Under the pieces are notes generated by a model. It was not told the DNA's origin. It ran no database searches and worked only from the letters and a program-made list of their open reading frames with translations. A stretch of DNA of 64,000 nt from positions 1,042,999-1,106,998 of the forward strand of contig NW_019091374.1 of the NCBI RefSeq assembly GCF_001949145.1, written 5' to 3'. A program made the translations under genes and the position numbers. This DNA is from Acanthaster planci (Eukaryota > Echinodermata > Asteroidea > Valvatida > Acanthasteridae). Shown one piece after another: positions 63,756 to 64,000 of this stretch. Positions within the stretch are counted from its first letter, which is position 1, and the number at the start of each line of letters is the position of its first letter.

Positions 63756-64000
63756 AGGTAGCACAGAAACGTTCCCTATTCAGCAACTGTAGTGAGAAAC
63801 GGATCGCATAACCTTCTACACTGGACTTGCTGTCGCGACATCACTGACGCAATGGGCTGAAACAGTAACACTTATTCCAGGTGACAAAGTTGTTCAACAG
63901 GCGTTTTGACCGAGGATGTAACTTCAGACCACATTTGACATGCCGGGGGAACATATCATCATAACATGCATACAGAGTGCCACTCGTACAACAGGCTGTG
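63756..64000. other. Right edge, nothing recognised
   Basis: No frame, repeat or site stands out. Confidence 0.5.

Overview
The window looks like chromosomal DNA of a marine invertebrate animal. It is AT-rich and almost gene-free by coding density. It carries large numbers of TACATGTA palindromes, scattered ACCGGTA words and many short degenerate DNA transposons. Inverted-repeat elements with the GGGGCCAATTTC terminus, together with the other words, remind me of echinoderm sequence. That is memory-based inference, not something tested here.

One host coding exon is well supported, on the minus strand at 36896-36475. It encodes the cytoplasmic N-terminus and the pre-S1 block of a KCNQ (Kv7) voltage-gated potassium channel. 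It ends at a consensus GTAAGT donor in phase 2, at the point where vertebrate KCNQ exon 1 ends. The gene therefore runs leftwards. Positions 1-36474 are most simply read as part of a very long first intron, because I found no S1-S6 or pore exon there. Positions 36897-64000 would be 5' flank, or an intron behind an upstream untranslated exon.

Layout of the left part (intron 1): a 106-bp tandem repeat (3903-4297), fragments of a GGGGCCAATTTC-type inverted-repeat element (4982-5066 and 33695-33841), a decayed reverse-transcriptase tail (12450-12775, minus), a 431-bp hAT-like element with an 8-bp target-site duplication (22625-23055), a 202-bp TA-flanked miniature element (23911-24112), a nearly complete but broken mariner-type transposon with long terminal inverted repeats (27458-29041), and a degenerate ~70-bp tandem repeat (33416-33705).

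Layout of the right part (5' side): about 1.2 kb upstream of the KCNQ exon lies the most striking structure, two ~425-bp arms in opposite orientation and roughly 90% alike, at 38085-38505 and 40377-40807. They are either the ends of one ~2.7-kb element or two inverted copies of one short element. Further right are a 44-bp tandem duplication, a non-LTR retrotransposon 3' end (46172-46860, minus), an 87-base assembly gap (48371-48457), a small hairpin-type miniature element (52072-52202), a pogo/Tigger-like terminus (53972-54052), a possible second retrotransposon tail (58505-58965), one unrecognised terminal-exon-like reading frame (63056-63297, minus) and a complete 240-bp inverted-repeat element (63516-63755).

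I see no prokaryotic or phage genes, no CRISPR array, no recognisable tRNA or rRNA, and nothing that clearly makes a new biological system. The items most worth following are the inverted pair upstream of the channel gene, the mariner-type element and the unrecognised exon-like frame near the right edge.
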